The position numbers were made by a program, and so were the translations under genes. Of a DNA stretch of 42,068 nt, positions 23,842 through 32,439 are shown in pieces. Position 1 is the first letter of the stretch. Every line of letters starts with the position of its first letter. The stretch comes from Deltaproteobacteria bacterium. GTDB lineage: Bacteria > Myxococcota_A > Polyangia > Polyangiales > Ga0077539. The stretch covers positions 1-42,068 of the forward strand of contig CANJUR010000037.1 of assembly GCA_947477565.1 (NCBI GenBank), read 5' to 3'. The notes under the pieces are model-generated. The model did not search any database. It was not told the origin of the DNA and saw only the letters and a program-made list of their open reading frames with translations.

Positions 23842-25107
23842 ATGGCGCGCAAAGTCCTCGGCAACGATCCCTTCGGCGGCGACGCCCCGAAGCCCGCGAC
23901 GGCCTCCGCGAAGAAGCCCACTCCCACAAAAAAGCCACCGCCCCCGGCCCGAAAAGCTGCGGCGCCGAAACCGACCGTCGCGACAATACCGCTGGAAATA
24001 CCGCTAGAAATATCACCAGCGGAATCAGCCGCTCCCACTCCATCCATGGAGAATGTGACGGTGGCTGAGGTTTCTCCGTCGCTCGAGTCCGTCATCGCGC
24101 AACTCGACGCGCTGCTCGATCAGGCCCGCGACCCGGCCGAGAGCCGCCCCCTCCTCGATCGTCTCGCCACGCGATTGAAGGCTCTGGTGCAACCCGAGGA
24201 GCGCTCCCTCGCGGTGGAGACGCCCGTCGCAGCCGCGGTCAACGACGATCCCTTCGATGTCGCCCGCGAACTGCTCGGGAGCGACTTCTATCTGCGCCGC
24301 TGGGGGCAGACCGCCATCCGTGACCGCTCCGAGGAGGTCGATGATTTCGGGCTCGACCCGGACTACGCGCGGCGCTGGCAGCCGGTCTGGGATCTCCTCT
24401 ACGACCGCTGGTGGCGCGTCGAGATCGAGGGCATCGAGAACGTTCCCGCGACCGGGCGCGTCGCGCTCGTGGCCAACCACTCCGGCGCGATTCCATTCGA
24501 TGGCGTGATGCTGCAGACGGCGATCCGCAAGGAGCACCCGAGCGGTCGCGTACTGCGCTGGCTGGCGGAAGATTTCGTATTCCACTTCCCCTTCGCCGGC
24601 GCGTACCTCAACCGCCTCGGCGCCGTGCGCGCATGCCAGGAAAACGCCGAGCGCCTGCTGCGCAAGGACGCCTGCCTCGCGCTCTTCCCGGAGGGCGTGA
24701 AGGGCATCGCGAAGCCCTACAGCGAGCGCTATCAGCTGCAGCGCTTCGGGCGCGGTGGGCACATCAAGCTGGCCATTCGCACCGGGACGCCGATCGTGCC
24801 CGTGACCATCGTCGGAGCGGAGGAGACGCATCCGATGTTGTTCCAGTCGGGGCGGCTTTCTAAGCTACTCGGGGTGCCATTTGTGCCCATCACGCCGACG
24901 TTTCCGCTGTTGGGTCCGCTCGGCCTCGTCGGGCTCCCGGCGCGCTGGAAGATCGTCTTCGGCGAGCCCATCTCCATGGAGGCCTACCGCCCAGAGCAGA
25001 GCGAAGACCACGTGCTGGTCAATCGTCTCAACGAGAAGCTGCGCGAGACCATCCAGGCGACCCTCGATCGCCTCCTGCGCGCACGTCAGTCGGTCTTCAA
25101 GGGCTAA
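23842..25107 (+). CDS. Lysophospholipid acyltransferase family protein with Lys/Pro-rich N-terminus
   Basis: A 421-residue protein. Residues 1-130 are basic and Pro/Ala-rich. The PlsC/LPLAT-type acyltransferase domain (about 190-400) includes VALVANHSGAIPFDGV (His213...Asp220, a longer His-Asp spacing than the standard HX4D), FPFAGAYLNRLGAVRACQENA, ALFPEGVKGIAKPYSERYQLQRFGRGGHIKLAIRTGTPIVPVTIVGAEETHP, and a final FGEPISM. It probably adds an acyl chain to a glycerolipid at the inner membrane. It is 24 bp after the SDR gene and convergent with the coiled-coil gene. Confidence 0.85.
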   Translation: MARKVLGNDPFGGDAPKPATASAKKPTPTKKPPPPARKAAAPKPTVATIPLEIPLEISPAESAAPTPSMENVTVAEVSPSLESVIAQLDALLDQARDPAESRPLLDRLATRLKALVQPEERSLAVETPVAAAVNDDPFDVARELLGSDFYLRRWGQTAIRDRSEEVDDFGLDPDYARRWQPVWDLLYDRWWRVEIEGIENVPATGRVALVANHSGAIPFDGVMLQTAIRKEHPSGRVLRWLAEDFVFHFPFAGAYLNRLGAVRACQENAERLLRKDACLALFPEGVKGIAKPYSERYQLQRFGRGGHIKLAIRTGTPIVPVTIVGAEETHPMLFQSGRLSKLLGVPFVPITPTFPLLGPLGLVGLPARWKIVFGEPISMEAYRPEQSEDHVLVNRLNEKLRETIQATLDRLLRARQSVFKG

Positions 25108-25113
25108 ACCATC

Positions 25114-25806
25114 TCACGGCGTCCGTCGCATCGTGGGACGCCCCATGCGCGGGTGCACCGTCTCCGGCGCGACGCGCTGGCCCGTCTCGACCTCCGAGCT
25201 GATTCCACCCTGCAGCGCCTCGCCGATGGGCTCCGCCACCGTCACCGGCGGGGGTATCGGAAGCCCCGGGATCACGCCCCCCTGAACCGTTCGCACCGGC
25301 GCGCCCATCTGAACAAACGCGAGGCTCACGGCCCCCGCAGCCAGCGCCGTCACAGCACCCGCGGCGGCCACCCACCTCACCCGCTTGCGGCGCACGCCGA
25401 CGGAGCAATCCGCGGTGAGCACCGTCCCGTCCGCGCGGCGGTAGTAGCGCACGCAAAGGTCGCCCTCCTTCGCGCGCACCAACGCCTCGGCGGCCTCGCG
25501 CGTCATCTCGGAGAGGTTGTAGACGTCCTTCTGGCAGCTGCCGCAGAAGCGCGATTGCTCGTCGCCCGTCATCTCGTCCCAGCGCGCGGAGCATGGCGAC
25601 GCCACGCGAATGTCGTCGAGCACCGGCAGCTTGCGCGGCGCGCGAGCGTGAAGCCGCCGACGCAGCCGGTCGATCTCATCGACGAGCCGCGGCATGCGCC
25701 GGGCGCCTTCGAGCAGGCGGGAGCGCTCGCCGAGGAGGTCGGCGTGCTCCCGTTCGAGTTGCGTCAACTGAATCTGCAATGCCTCGAGGTCGTTGCGGTA
25801 GTTCAT
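25114..25806 (-). CDS. Coiled-coil, single-pass membrane protein with a CxxC cysteine module
   Basis: A 230-residue protein: N-terminal coiled coil (MNYRNDLEALQIQLTQLERE, about 1-60), then a compact module with Cys/Trp pattern C-x3-WDEM-x-GDEQSRFCGSC-x3-VYNLSEMTREAAEALV...GDLCVRYYRRADGTVLTADC, which I know as a recurring module in Myxococcota proteins. One transmembrane helix follows (WVAAAGAVTALAAGAVSLAF), then a Pro/Val-rich tail likely outside the cytoplasm. The Cys pairs may bind metal or form disulfides. I do not know its function. The ATG at 25806 is chosen because upstream sequence is low-complexity; it ends 6 bp from the acyltransferase stop. Confidence 0.78.
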   Translation of the reverse strand: MNYRNDLEALQIQLTQLEREHADLLGERSRLLEGARRMPRLVDEIDRLRRRLHARAPRKLPVLDDIRVASPCSARWDEMTGDEQSRFCGSCQKDVYNLSEMTREAAEALVRAKEGDLCVRYYRRADGTVLTADCSVGVRRKRVRWVAAAGAVTALAAGAVSLAFVQMGAPVRTVQGGVIPGLPIPPPVTVAEPIGEALQGGISSEVETGQRVAPETVHPRMGRPTMRRTP

Positions 25807-25899
25807 CGCCGGGTTGAACGCTCGAACCCCGGAAAGGGTTGGAAACACCCCGACGAAATCCCCGCGCGCCGTCCAATCACACGGCGGGAGAAGGCAAAA

Positions 25900-26535
25900 T
25901 CAGAGCTTGATGACCTTGAACGCGTGGGTCCGCTGGTTGCGCAGGAAGACCGGCGCGCACCAAAGCTGGCAGAGAGGCTCGATCGCGCGAGCGCCTTCGA
26001 CGCCGCCGACGTCTTCGCTGTCCCAGCCAAACGAATCGAGAATCGCCGTGACCTCCGCCTTCGCCTCGGCGCTGTCACCCGCGATAAACATCGTCGGCCG
26101 CCCATCAGGGAAGCTCGGGTTCACGAAGAACTCGTTGCCCACGGACGAAAATGCCTTCACGAAACGCGCGTTCGGAACAGCCCGCTGGAGCCGCTCCATC
26201 AGTGAGTCGTTGGGCCCCGTGAAGTACGTCAGAATCCCTTTCATCGGCGCTCCCCCGATGGGGTTGGTCGCATCGATTACGGTCTTGCCCGCGAGCGCCC
26301 CGGCGACGCCTTGAACCACCTCCTCGGCCGCGCGCCCGGCGACCCCGAGGGCCACCACCTCGCCGTGCTCCGCGGCGGACGCGAAGGTCCCCTCGGCGAT
26401 GCCGTGCTCCGCGCACCAGGCCGCGATCTTCGAGCCATCACGGCTCCCGATACGCACGTCGTGACCGTGCTTCTTGAACCCCAGCGCGAGCGCCTTGCCC
26501 ACGCTACTCGACCCGAGAACACCCACCTTCGCCAT
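25900..26535 (-). CDS. NAD(P)-binding F420-reductase-like oxidoreductase
   Basis: A 211-residue Rossmann protein. The N-terminal GVLGSSSVGKALALGFKKHGHDVRIGSRD matches the G-x-x-x-x-G-x2-x-A glycine motif and the Arg (SRD) expected for NADP binding in the F420-dependent NADP reductase / pyrroline-carboxylate reductase-like family. TVIDATNPIGG and RFVKAFSSVGNEFF are further family blocks. Whether it uses F420 cannot be seen; many bacterial members have unrelated substrates. GGAGGA lies 6 bp ahead of the ATG. It is followed by an unrelated gene on the same strand after 93 bp. Confidence 0.85.
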   Translation of the reverse strand: MAKVGVLGSSSVGKALALGFKKHGHDVRIGSRDGSKIAAWCAEHGIAEGTFASAAEHGEVVALGVAGRAAEEVVQGVAGALAGKTVIDATNPIGGAPMKGILTYFTGPNDSLMERLQRAVPNARFVKAFSSVGNEFFVNPSFPDGRPTMFIAGDSAEAKAEVTAILDSFGWDSEDVGGVEGARAIEPLCQLWCAPVFLRNQRTHAFKVIKL

Positions 26536-26643
26536 CGTCGTCCTCCGTGCGCTTCACCAGCGCTTCCGTCACCGTCGCTCGTCGGGGGATTAGGGAATCT
26601 CCCTCTCCACCCGCCGTGATCCGAATACCTTCCGCGGTGCTCG

Positions 26644-27537
26644 TCAACCGCGATCGAGCAGAGCCACCGCGCGGGCCCAGTCGTCCGGTCGCGCGCCGTC
26701 CAGAGCCATGGCCTCCGTCGGCCGGGCTGACCCCCGCGCGAGGCTCTCCCCCAGCGCGTCCAGCCACGGGGTCGCCACCAGCGCGTCGCCGCCCAGCCAC
26801 AGCCCCGCCTCCCCAATGCGCGCCGCCTCCACCCGCCCAATCGGAACCACCACCCCCACCGCCCCATCCGGTGGCTCCGCGGGGGTCCAGTCCGTCACCT
26901 CCGGCGTCGCCGCGAGCACCGTCGCGCCCGCCCGCTCCGCCACCGCCGCCACCAGCGCCGCCAGAAGCGCCTCTGGATCGCGCCCCGCGCCAAGCGCCAC
27001 CGGCGTCTTCCCACGCCACCGATCGAGCGCCCGCTCGTCCGGCGCGCAGTGCTCCGCGGGCAACGCGATGCCCTCGTCCCACCCGACGATCATCTCCAGC
27101 AGCACCGCGCCCGTGGGCGACACCTCGTAGCCCAGCACCGCCGCCGGCCGATGTCCCACCGCGATGGTCTCGCGCCCGAAGTACGCCGCAGCCAAACCTG
27201 ATCGGGTAAAGCCACGGAGCCACGGGCGCACGTTGCGGTTGAGCAGCGTCGCGAGCGTCGCGTCTTCGTAGAGCGCCGCCACCGTCGGGAGCGCCAGCGA
27301 GCACCACAATGCCCTGCGCCCGATCCACGCCGCGGTCCCGGTGGTGCGCCGCCGCAGCACCGTGGGGAAGGTCGTCACCGCCGCGCGCCGCTGACGCGCA
27401 CCGAGCACCACCGCCGGGCCTTCGACCACGGAGCACGCCAGCCAGGCCTCGCCCGCCCCGGCTTTACCCAATAGGGTATGACCCAGGCTCGCGGCCTCGC
27501 GCAGGGGACGAAGAGTGCTGGGAATCTGCCGGAGCAT
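26644..27537 (-). CDS. Lipoate/biotin-ligase-like protein without the catalytic lysine
   Basis: A protein of about 297 residues. The LplA/LipB/BPL-like fold is suggested by RRRTTGTAAWIGRRALWCSL (family R-R-x-[ST]-G-G-x-[AV] near residue 85), then LNRNVRPWLRGFTRSGLAAAYFGRE and GAVLLEMIVGWDEG. The expected Lys in the acyl-adenylate-forming segment (N-G-R-K-I-x-G) is not apparent; the matching region reads AVGHRPAAVLGYEV. It may be catalytically dead or use a different residue. The start is an ATG at 27537; a TTG nine bases earlier (27546) is an alternative. The assignment rests on motif order only. Confidence 0.6.
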   Translation of the reverse strand: MLRQIPSTLRPLREAASLGHTLLGKAGAGEAWLACSVVEGPAVVLGARQRRAAVTTFPTVLRRRTTGTAAWIGRRALWCSLALPTVAALYEDATLATLLNRNVRPWLRGFTRSGLAAAYFGRETIAVGHRPAAVLGYEVSPTGAVLLEMIVGWDEGIALPAEHCAPDERALDRWRGKTPVALGAGRDPEALLAALVAAVAERAGATVLAATPEVTDWTPAEPPDGAVGVVVPIGRVEAARIGEAGLWLGGDALVATPWLDALGESLARGSARPTEAMALDGARPDDWARAVALLDRG

Positions 27538-27582
27538 CGGCGCCAATCGGGTAGCAGGAGGGCGGAAGGAGCGCGGAGCCCT

Positions 27583-28374
27583 TCAGCGGATGGGGGGCGG
27601 GCGCTCGTTGTCCATGCCGGGACGAATCACCACGCCGGGATCGGCGAGCCGCGGACCGCGCTCGCGAGGCACCACCGCGTTGGTGGTGATCGGCGCGCCG
27701 ACCTCAACATCCTGCATCGCGCGGCTGGGCAGACGCAGACGCACGGTGTCCGGGGCCTGGAAGGTCGGGAAGTCCACGAAGACGAAGTTCATCCCCTGGG
27801 GGCCGACCTCCAGGGACATGCGGTGCTCGACCTCCGCGCGCATCTGAACCACCAGGTCCACGCCGCCGCGCACGTTGCGCAGCGTGGCGCGAACCATCGG
27901 CGTGTCAAAAGCCTCGGTGATGAGCGGGCGACGGTTGTTCGACAAGGCGATGCGACCGCCGGCGATGTGAAACACCCGCTGCAGGGCAGTACGCGACTCG
28001 GTGACCACCGCCGGGCTCGTCATCGCCACAAACAGCCGACTCCCGCCCGGCAACATCTGGAAGCCCGGCCAGGCCAGCACCGGCACCCGCGACGTCCCCT
28101 GCCTCGCCAGACGTCGAAACCCCGGCGGCAGCGTCCCCACCCCCGGTGTGACCCCGCCGTACTCCTCGGGGCGATGCTGCCGCCCGCTGTCCAGTCGTCG
28201 CGTCTCCTGGGTTCGCGCGGCTGGGTCGGGGTTTGCCGAGGGCACCACTCCGATGGAAGAAGTCCCGTTCGGGGTACCTCCCACCACCGTGTACCCGCCC
28301 TGCTGGGCCTGCGCCGCCGACGCCACAAACGCGACCACACCCGCCGCCGCAAGCCCGAGCAACCACTGCCGCAT
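27583..28374 (-). CDS. Secreted protein of unknown function
   Basis: A 263-residue protein with a signal peptide (MRQWLLGLAAAGVVAFVASAAQAQ). The mature part has GFQMLPGGSRLFVAMTSPAVVTES, HIAGGRIALSNNRRPLITEAFDTP and VRATLRNVRGGVDLVVQMRAEVEHRM, which resembles the beta-strand-rich pattern of AMIN-type periplasmic peptidoglycan-binding domains. The resemblance is loose and I do not assert the family. The tail is Pro/Arg-rich. I chose the ATG at 28374 because GAGG lies 6 bp ahead of it; an earlier in-frame ATG at 28386 is possible. It could share an operon with the FG-GAP lipoprotein upstream. Confidence 0.7.
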   Translation of the reverse strand: MRQWLLGLAAAGVVAFVASAAQAQQGGYTVVGGTPNGTSSIGVVPSANPDPAARTQETRRLDSGRQHRPEEYGGVTPGVGTLPPGFRRLARQGTSRVPVLAWPGFQMLPGGSRLFVAMTSPAVVTESRTALQRVFHIAGGRIALSNNRRPLITEAFDTPMVRATLRNVRGGVDLVVQMRAEVEHRMSLEVGPQGMNFVFVDFPTFQAPDTVRLRLPSRAMQDVEVGAPITTNAVVPRERGPRLADPGVVIRPGMDNERPPPIR

Positions 28375-28496
28375 CGAGTACCTCATTGACCCACATTCCA
28401 TCACGACGCCCCACACGCTGCCAACTTCGCAGCATCGTCCCCGCTCGCCCGCGGCAGCGTCGGCTGTGCGCCCCAAAAGAGTGCGCCGTTGCTCGC

Positions 28497-30548
28497 TCAA
28501 GCCGGACCGCACGACACGGCCACGTCGCTCACGTTGTCTGCCTCGTCGCACTCGCGCGCCGCGCTGCCGTCGTCCACGCGCACCCAGACCCGCGTATCGA
28601 CCGGCGACGCCGGAATCCCCACGCACACCCGCTCGCTCTGCCCCGGCGCGAGCACCCGTGTGGTCGCGCCGAACCCTAGTCGAACCGCTCCCGCCGTCGT
28701 CGGCGAACGATCGTAGACCCCGACGGACACCGACCCGACGGCGGCGTCGCCCTCGTTGCGCACGGTGCTGCAGATCGTCGCCACACCGAGCCTGCAGGTC
28801 GGCGTCTCCGGGGTCGATGCGAGGTCCGGCGCCAGCAGCGTGCGGTCGCGGGCACGGTTGAGACGGAAGGTGTTGTGCGTGCGCCAGGACGGCGACTCGC
28901 GCCGGGGAATGCTGCCGTCGTCGTTGATGTTGTCGATGTGGTAGCCGTGCTCGTTCCAGAGCGGGCGCGCGGCCACCCAGGAGCCGTCGCCGGAGGTCCA
29001 GATCTCGAGCCCCGGCACGCGCTGCGTGGCAATGAGCGCCGCGGGGATGGTGTCGCCCGCAAAGGCCGCGCACTGGTTCGCGCCGAATACGATGTCCGCC
29101 TGACCGTCGCCGTCGGCGTCCGCCACGATGGCCTGCTCGGTGCGCGTCTGGCTCGGATTCCAGTCCTCGAAGAGCACGCGCCCGCTGCGCCCGTCGAGCA
29201 CCATGAAGCGCTCCTCGTCGTTGTAGACAACCTCGCTCGCGCCATCTCCGTTGAAGTCGAACACCGTGCTCGACGTGACGTTGCTGGACGTGTCCTCGGT
29301 GACCGTCGCCCACCGGACGCCCACCGCGAGACACTCCGGTCCCACCGCGCGGCAGTCCGGATCGAAGAGCGTGTATCGGTTGCCGCCCGCGACGCCGACC
29401 TCCGCGTGGCCGTCGCCGTCGAAGTCCGCCACCGTCGGCGCTCCACCCAACGCGCTCACGCCCTGCAGCGTGGCGCTCCAGCGCGCGACGCCGCTGCGCC
29501 CGTCGTGGAGGGTGAGCGTCCCGGCGGCCATCACCGCCACCTCCGGGAGTCCGTCCGTTCCGGCGTTGCCGCGCGCGTCGAGCAGGTCGCCCACGGCGGC
29601 GAATCCCTCGCCCGTCCCCACGCGAAAGCGCTGTCGGCCCAGTGCGTCGTACACCGCCGACCCGGTGATCACCTCGAGGCTTCCGTCCCCGTCGAGATCG
29701 ACCACGACGCTCAGCGGACCTTGCCCGTTGGCACCCCTCGTCGCGGCCTGCCAGCGCACTGCGCCGGTGCGGCCGTTGAGCACAGCGCCGCCGGCGATCA
29801 CCTCCGGGACGCCGTCGCCGTCGAGGTCTGCGAGGCTGATCGAGGGGTTGGGTCCGTTGATCCCGGCGAGCGGCTCGACGGACTGCCAAAAGAGTTGCCC
29901 GTTGCTTCGAAACGCCGCGAGGCCGGCGCGCGCGGTGATGGCGACCACCTCCAGGCCGTTGCCCGTGTTGCCGTCGAGGTCGCCAACCGCGGGGTGCCCG
30001 TCCCAGCGCAGCGCGAAAGGAGCGCGCTCGTCGTTGGGCGCGCCGACGCCGTTCTGCGACCAGAGGAGCCGGTGCGGCGCACGCCCGGAGATCACCCGCA
30101 GCACCGACCGCGCGTATCCCGCCTCGCACGAGAAGGTCATGAACGCGACCTCTGGAACAGCCTCGTCGTCGGGCGAGTCGCGCACGATGTCGGCAACCAC
30201 CGGGGTGGAGCACACCTGGTCGGCACCGACGAAGGGCATCCCCACGGTGGCGCGCCAGTGCAGGCGAAGGGTGGGCGTGCGAAACGCCTCCGCGGAGGGT
30301 GTCACGGTGCAGCGCTGCGGCCCGGCGTCGCCCGCGAGCGCATCGGCGGCGGCGGCATCGGAGACGATGTTCGTGGCGGCGTCGCGGAGGGGCAGGTCCG
30401 CGGTGACGGAGCGATCGCTGGCGAGGTCGTTGGGGGGGCGCGCGTCGAGGCGGCCGGCGTCGAGCGGCGTGACGCCGGTGTCGGGCGCGCAGGCCGGCGT
30501 GAGGAGGCAGAAGGCGATGGCGCATACCGACACGTCGCGAACTCGCAT
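28497..30548 (-). CDS. FG-GAP/VCBS-repeat lipoprotein with CARDB-like C-terminus
   Basis: A secreted or surface protein of about 683 residues. The signal MRVRDVSVCAIAFCLLTPAC ends in a cysteine that may be lipidated, although the lipobox (LTPAC) is atypical. Multiple beta-propeller-like repeats carry Ca-binding DxDGDG loops, e.g. DLDGDGVPEVIAGG, DLDGDGSLEVITGS, DFDGDGHAEVGVAGG, DFNGDGASEVVYND and DADGDGQADIVFG. The C-terminal 100 residues (STVRNEGDAAVGSVSVGVYD...VRVDDGSAARECDEADN) match the CARDB/DUF11-like domain pattern. The fold is a seven-bladed-type propeller plus an Ig-like module, common in adhesins or enzymes on the cell surface; the ligand is unknown. The TTG at 30584 is an alternative start. 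Confidence 0.82.
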   Translation of the reverse strand: MRVRDVSVCAIAFCLLTPACAPDTGVTPLDAGRLDARPPNDLASDRSVTADLPLRDAATNIVSDAAAADALAGDAGPQRCTVTPSAEAFRTPTLRLHWRATVGMPFVGADQVCSTPVVADIVRDSPDDEAVPEVAFMTFSCEAGYARSVLRVISGRAPHRLLWSQNGVGAPNDERAPFALRWDGHPAVGDLDGNTGNGLEVVAITARAGLAAFRSNGQLFWQSVEPLAGINGPNPSISLADLDGDGVPEVIAGGAVLNGRTGAVRWQAATRGANGQGPLSVVVDLDGDGSLEVITGSAVYDALGRQRFRVGTGEGFAAVGDLLDARGNAGTDGLPEVAVMAAGTLTLHDGRSGVARWSATLQGVSALGGAPTVADFDGDGHAEVGVAGGNRYTLFDPDCRAVGPECLAVGVRWATVTEDTSSNVTSSTVFDFNGDGASEVVYNDEERFMVLDGRSGRVLFEDWNPSQTRTEQAIVADADGDGQADIVFGANQCAAFAGDTIPAALIATQRVPGLEIWTSGDGSWVAARPLWNEHGYHIDNINDDGSIPRRESPSWRTHNTFRLNRARDRTLLAPDLASTPETPTCRLGVATICSTVRNEGDAAVGSVSVGVYDRSPTTAGAVRLGFGATTRVLAPGQSERVCVGIPASPVDTRVWVRVDDGSAARECDEADNVSDVAVSCGPA

Positions 30549-30753
30549 GGGATGGACAGGAGCACACCCGCAACCGTGCTCCAAGAGGGGTCGGTGGGTC
30601 GGTCTGGAGTGGGCGTTCAGGAGGGCAGGTCCGGCGACGGGCGCACCGTACGTCTACCGAGCGCTTCGGGCGCGAGGTCGAAGGCCGCTACGAGGCCCGC
30701 GGATTCCATCGCGCGGTGATTGATGGCTGACGGCGGGTACGGCGGCCAACGAG
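30549..30753. other. Gene-free gap
   Basis: Between the FG-GAP lipoprotein start and the permease remnant I see no gene and no repeat. It should hold the lipoprotein promoter. Confidence 0.4.
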
Positions 30754-31230
30754 TCACTCCGGCTGCCAGTGTACGAGCCGCCGCTCGATCGCGATGAGCG
30801 TGCTCGAGAGCGCGGCGTTGAGGGCTCCTGCGAGAAGAATTACCAGCCAGAGGGGCTCCGGGCGGTACTCCTGCAGCGCCGCGAGGGCGCGCACCCTAAA
30901 GGCCGTAGCGCGAACCGCGCGCCGGTGATGAGCGAGGGCAGCGCCTCGGGGAGGTGAAGTACCCGCAGCGCCGCCCACGTCCGCGCGCGCCGCAGGGACG
31001 CGAGAGAGCGCGGAGGCCACGGGGAGCAGAACCATCCCGAGAGCGCCGAACGCCACCGTCGTGATTCGAGATTCTTCGTTGTATCCGAAGCCGAGGAGCA
31101 TCAGCGGGTACACCAGTACGGGCGGAATCGATCGGGCGAAATCCGCCGTTGGTTCGACCGCCCGCCAGAGCGTCGGCCGTGCGCCGAGCCACACACCGAT
31201 CGCGCCCGGCGATCGCGCGGCGAGCTCTCC
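30754..31230 (-). pseudogene. Broken ABC-transporter permease (SsuC/TauC/NrtB-like)
   Basis: On the minus strand from about 31230: TLWRAVEPTADFARSIPPVLVYPLMLLGFGYNEESRITTVAFGALGMVLLPVASALSRVPAARAD in one frame matches the permease core (LWRAL...FLRPIPPVALIPL...FG...ILLIAFGAFFPVLLNT). After a frame change LHLPEALPSLITGARFALRPL gives the EAA-loop region (V-x-L-P-A-A-L-P-x-I-x-T-G). Back in the first frame comes VILLAGALNAALSSTLIAIERRLVHWQPE, the permease C-terminus. Two frameshifts and missing internal segments make it inactive. Such permeases import nitrate, taurine or sulfonates with an ATPase and a binding protein, neither of which is here. Confidence 0.72.
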
Positions 31231-31244
31231 CCTCGCCGTGCTCG

Positions 31245-31524
31245 CGGGCGTGGTGACGAACGGAGAGCACATGCAGTACGCCCGGCTCGCGCTGGTAGAG
31301 GATCACCACCGGGAGGACGAAGTGCCTTCGGCAATCAACGCCCGGCTCTAGTTCCACGAGGCGCCCCTCCACGCGGGGTGCTGTGCGCGCACAGCGTGTC
31401 GAGCGCAGCGAGGATCGCAACGCGCACCCGTTCCGCGGCGACGGGATTGCGCTCCACGATGTATGAGATCGTCGCCCCCAACGCCGTCGAGCGCCTCGGC
31501 GGAGAGAACGATGCGATCGTTCAT
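31245..31524 (-). pseudogene. Broken ParE/RelE-type toxin
   Basis: The start ATGAACGATCGC at 31524 overlaps the antitoxin stop by ATGA. Three frames together restore a ParE-like sequence: MNDRIVLSAEALD, then ISYIVERNPVAAERVRVAILAALDTLCAHSTPRGG, then GRLVELEPGVDCRRHFVLPVVILYQREPGVLHVLSVRHHAREH. This follows the ParE pattern (A-x2-D-L-x2-I-x-x-YI-x3-N-P-x-A-A...L...P..GR...Y.I.Y....V.I..V.H...). At least two frameshifts and in-frame stops in any single frame make it non-functional. The end coordinate is approximate. Confidence 0.65.
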
Positions 31525-31735
31525 CGCGTGGCGGAGGCGATGGCCGCACGCATCCGGGCATCAGCTTCCGCGACGGTGAACGTTCGCCCCGCGCGCTCGC
31601 GCGTTCTGCATCCGTCAGTTCGTCACTGTCAGCGCCTTCGACGAGCTCGACGCGATAGCAGCCCGGCGGAAGCGCCGTGAACTCGGCCGGTACATCGGTT
31701 CCGTTCCAGTCGTTCACCCTGGCCGCGTCGCCCAT
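31521..31735 (-). pseudogene. Broken antitoxin paired with the ParE remnant
   Basis: MGDAARVNDWNGTDVPAEFT...ALPPGCYRVELVEGADSDELTDAERA resembles small acidic antitoxins of the form DWNG-x-[DE]-x-P-x-[EL]-L-P-x-G-x-Y-x-[VI]. After a one-base shift the end reads RAGRTFTVAEADARMRAAIASATR and a stop that overlaps the toxin start by ATGA. The gene length (215 bp) is not a multiple of three, as expected for one frameshift. The start at 31735 is the only convenient ATG. Confidence 0.6.
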
Positions 31736-31827
31736 GCCGCCAAGGGTGCTCCACGGAGCGGACAGCGAGCAATATCGGGAGTCGTCGCCTGACCCGCCAG
31801 AAGTACCCGACGCGCGGAGGCAGGCGC

Positions 31828-32100
31828 TCACCAGCGCCCGCGCGCAACTTCCACCGTGCGGCGGATCGTCTGCGCCTTGTGCTTTGCGATCGTCCAGCGT
31901 GCGGCTGTCTCCGGATGCATCGAAGCCGCGTGCCGAGCATCGCCGGTGATGAACCCGTGCCCAGACGTACTCGGCCCCTTCACGGAGTACTTCGCGGCCT
32001 CGCGCACGAGGTCAGCAAGCGCCTCCTCGCAGGCGTCGCCGTTCAGTTTCAACGCGGGGCGATCGACGATGCAGCCCGTGACCTGCTGACGTGTCGGTTC
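31828..32100 (-). other. Unassigned open segment with protein-like composition
   Basis: On the minus strand an open frame reads DRPALKLNGDACEEALADLV...REAAKYSVKGPSTSGHGFITGDARHAASMHPETAARWTIAKHKAQTIRRTVEVARGRW. It has a normal amino-acid mix rather than the Arg/Ala/Gly-rich one of shadow frames, so it may be part of a real or decayed gene. There is no clear start codon, and I do not recognise the family. It lies between the toxin-antitoxin and integrase remnants. Confidence 0.35.
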
Positions 32101-32149
32101 CTGCGCATTCCTTCGCGCCCACGAGTGGCTCCCCGGACGCTCTGCAGCG

Positions 32150-32410
32150 CGGCTTCCGATGGACGGGCGCCTGCGATCGACGGAGGCGCTGCGCACCGAC
32201 TGGCGAGAGAGTCGCCCGAAGGGGAAGTCGATCTTCCCCAGCCCCGATCGCGCGGACCATGGCCATGCGCTGACGCGCGCGGTGGTCGAGTGCATGGGAC
32301 ACGCGCCACGCGTTGGAGATCGGCACCGACCTGCGCATCGTGCAGATTCTATTGGGGCATCGGTCGCTCCAGAGCACGGCCCGCTACACGCCACGAACGC
32401 CCCGTGCCCG
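32150..32410 (+). pseudogene. Broken tyrosine recombinase (integrase) C-terminal part
   Basis: STEALRTDWRESRPKGKSIFPSPDRADHGHALTRAVVECMG in one frame fits the L-R-x-Y/W-x-x-x-R-P-x-G-x-x-[LF]-F-P region of integrases found in IS91-related elements. After a frame change, LEIGTDLRIVQILLGHRSLQSTARYT restores the integrase C-terminus G-T-D-L-R-x-V-Q-x-L-L-G-H-x-S-x-x-x-T-x-x-Y-T, with the catalytic Tyr. Catalytic residues between these pieces (HxLRH region) are deleted. It is followed directly by the IS91-like transposase remnant. Confidence 0.72.
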
Positions 32411-32439
32411 TGGCTGCGTCGTCCGCGCGCGCTGCGATG

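Noticed and set aside
27583..30573. 996-residue minus-strand frame
   Set aside because: The upstream two thirds is an Arg-rich shadow of the FG-GAP lipoprotein gene. Only the C-terminal 263 residues with a signal peptide are real.
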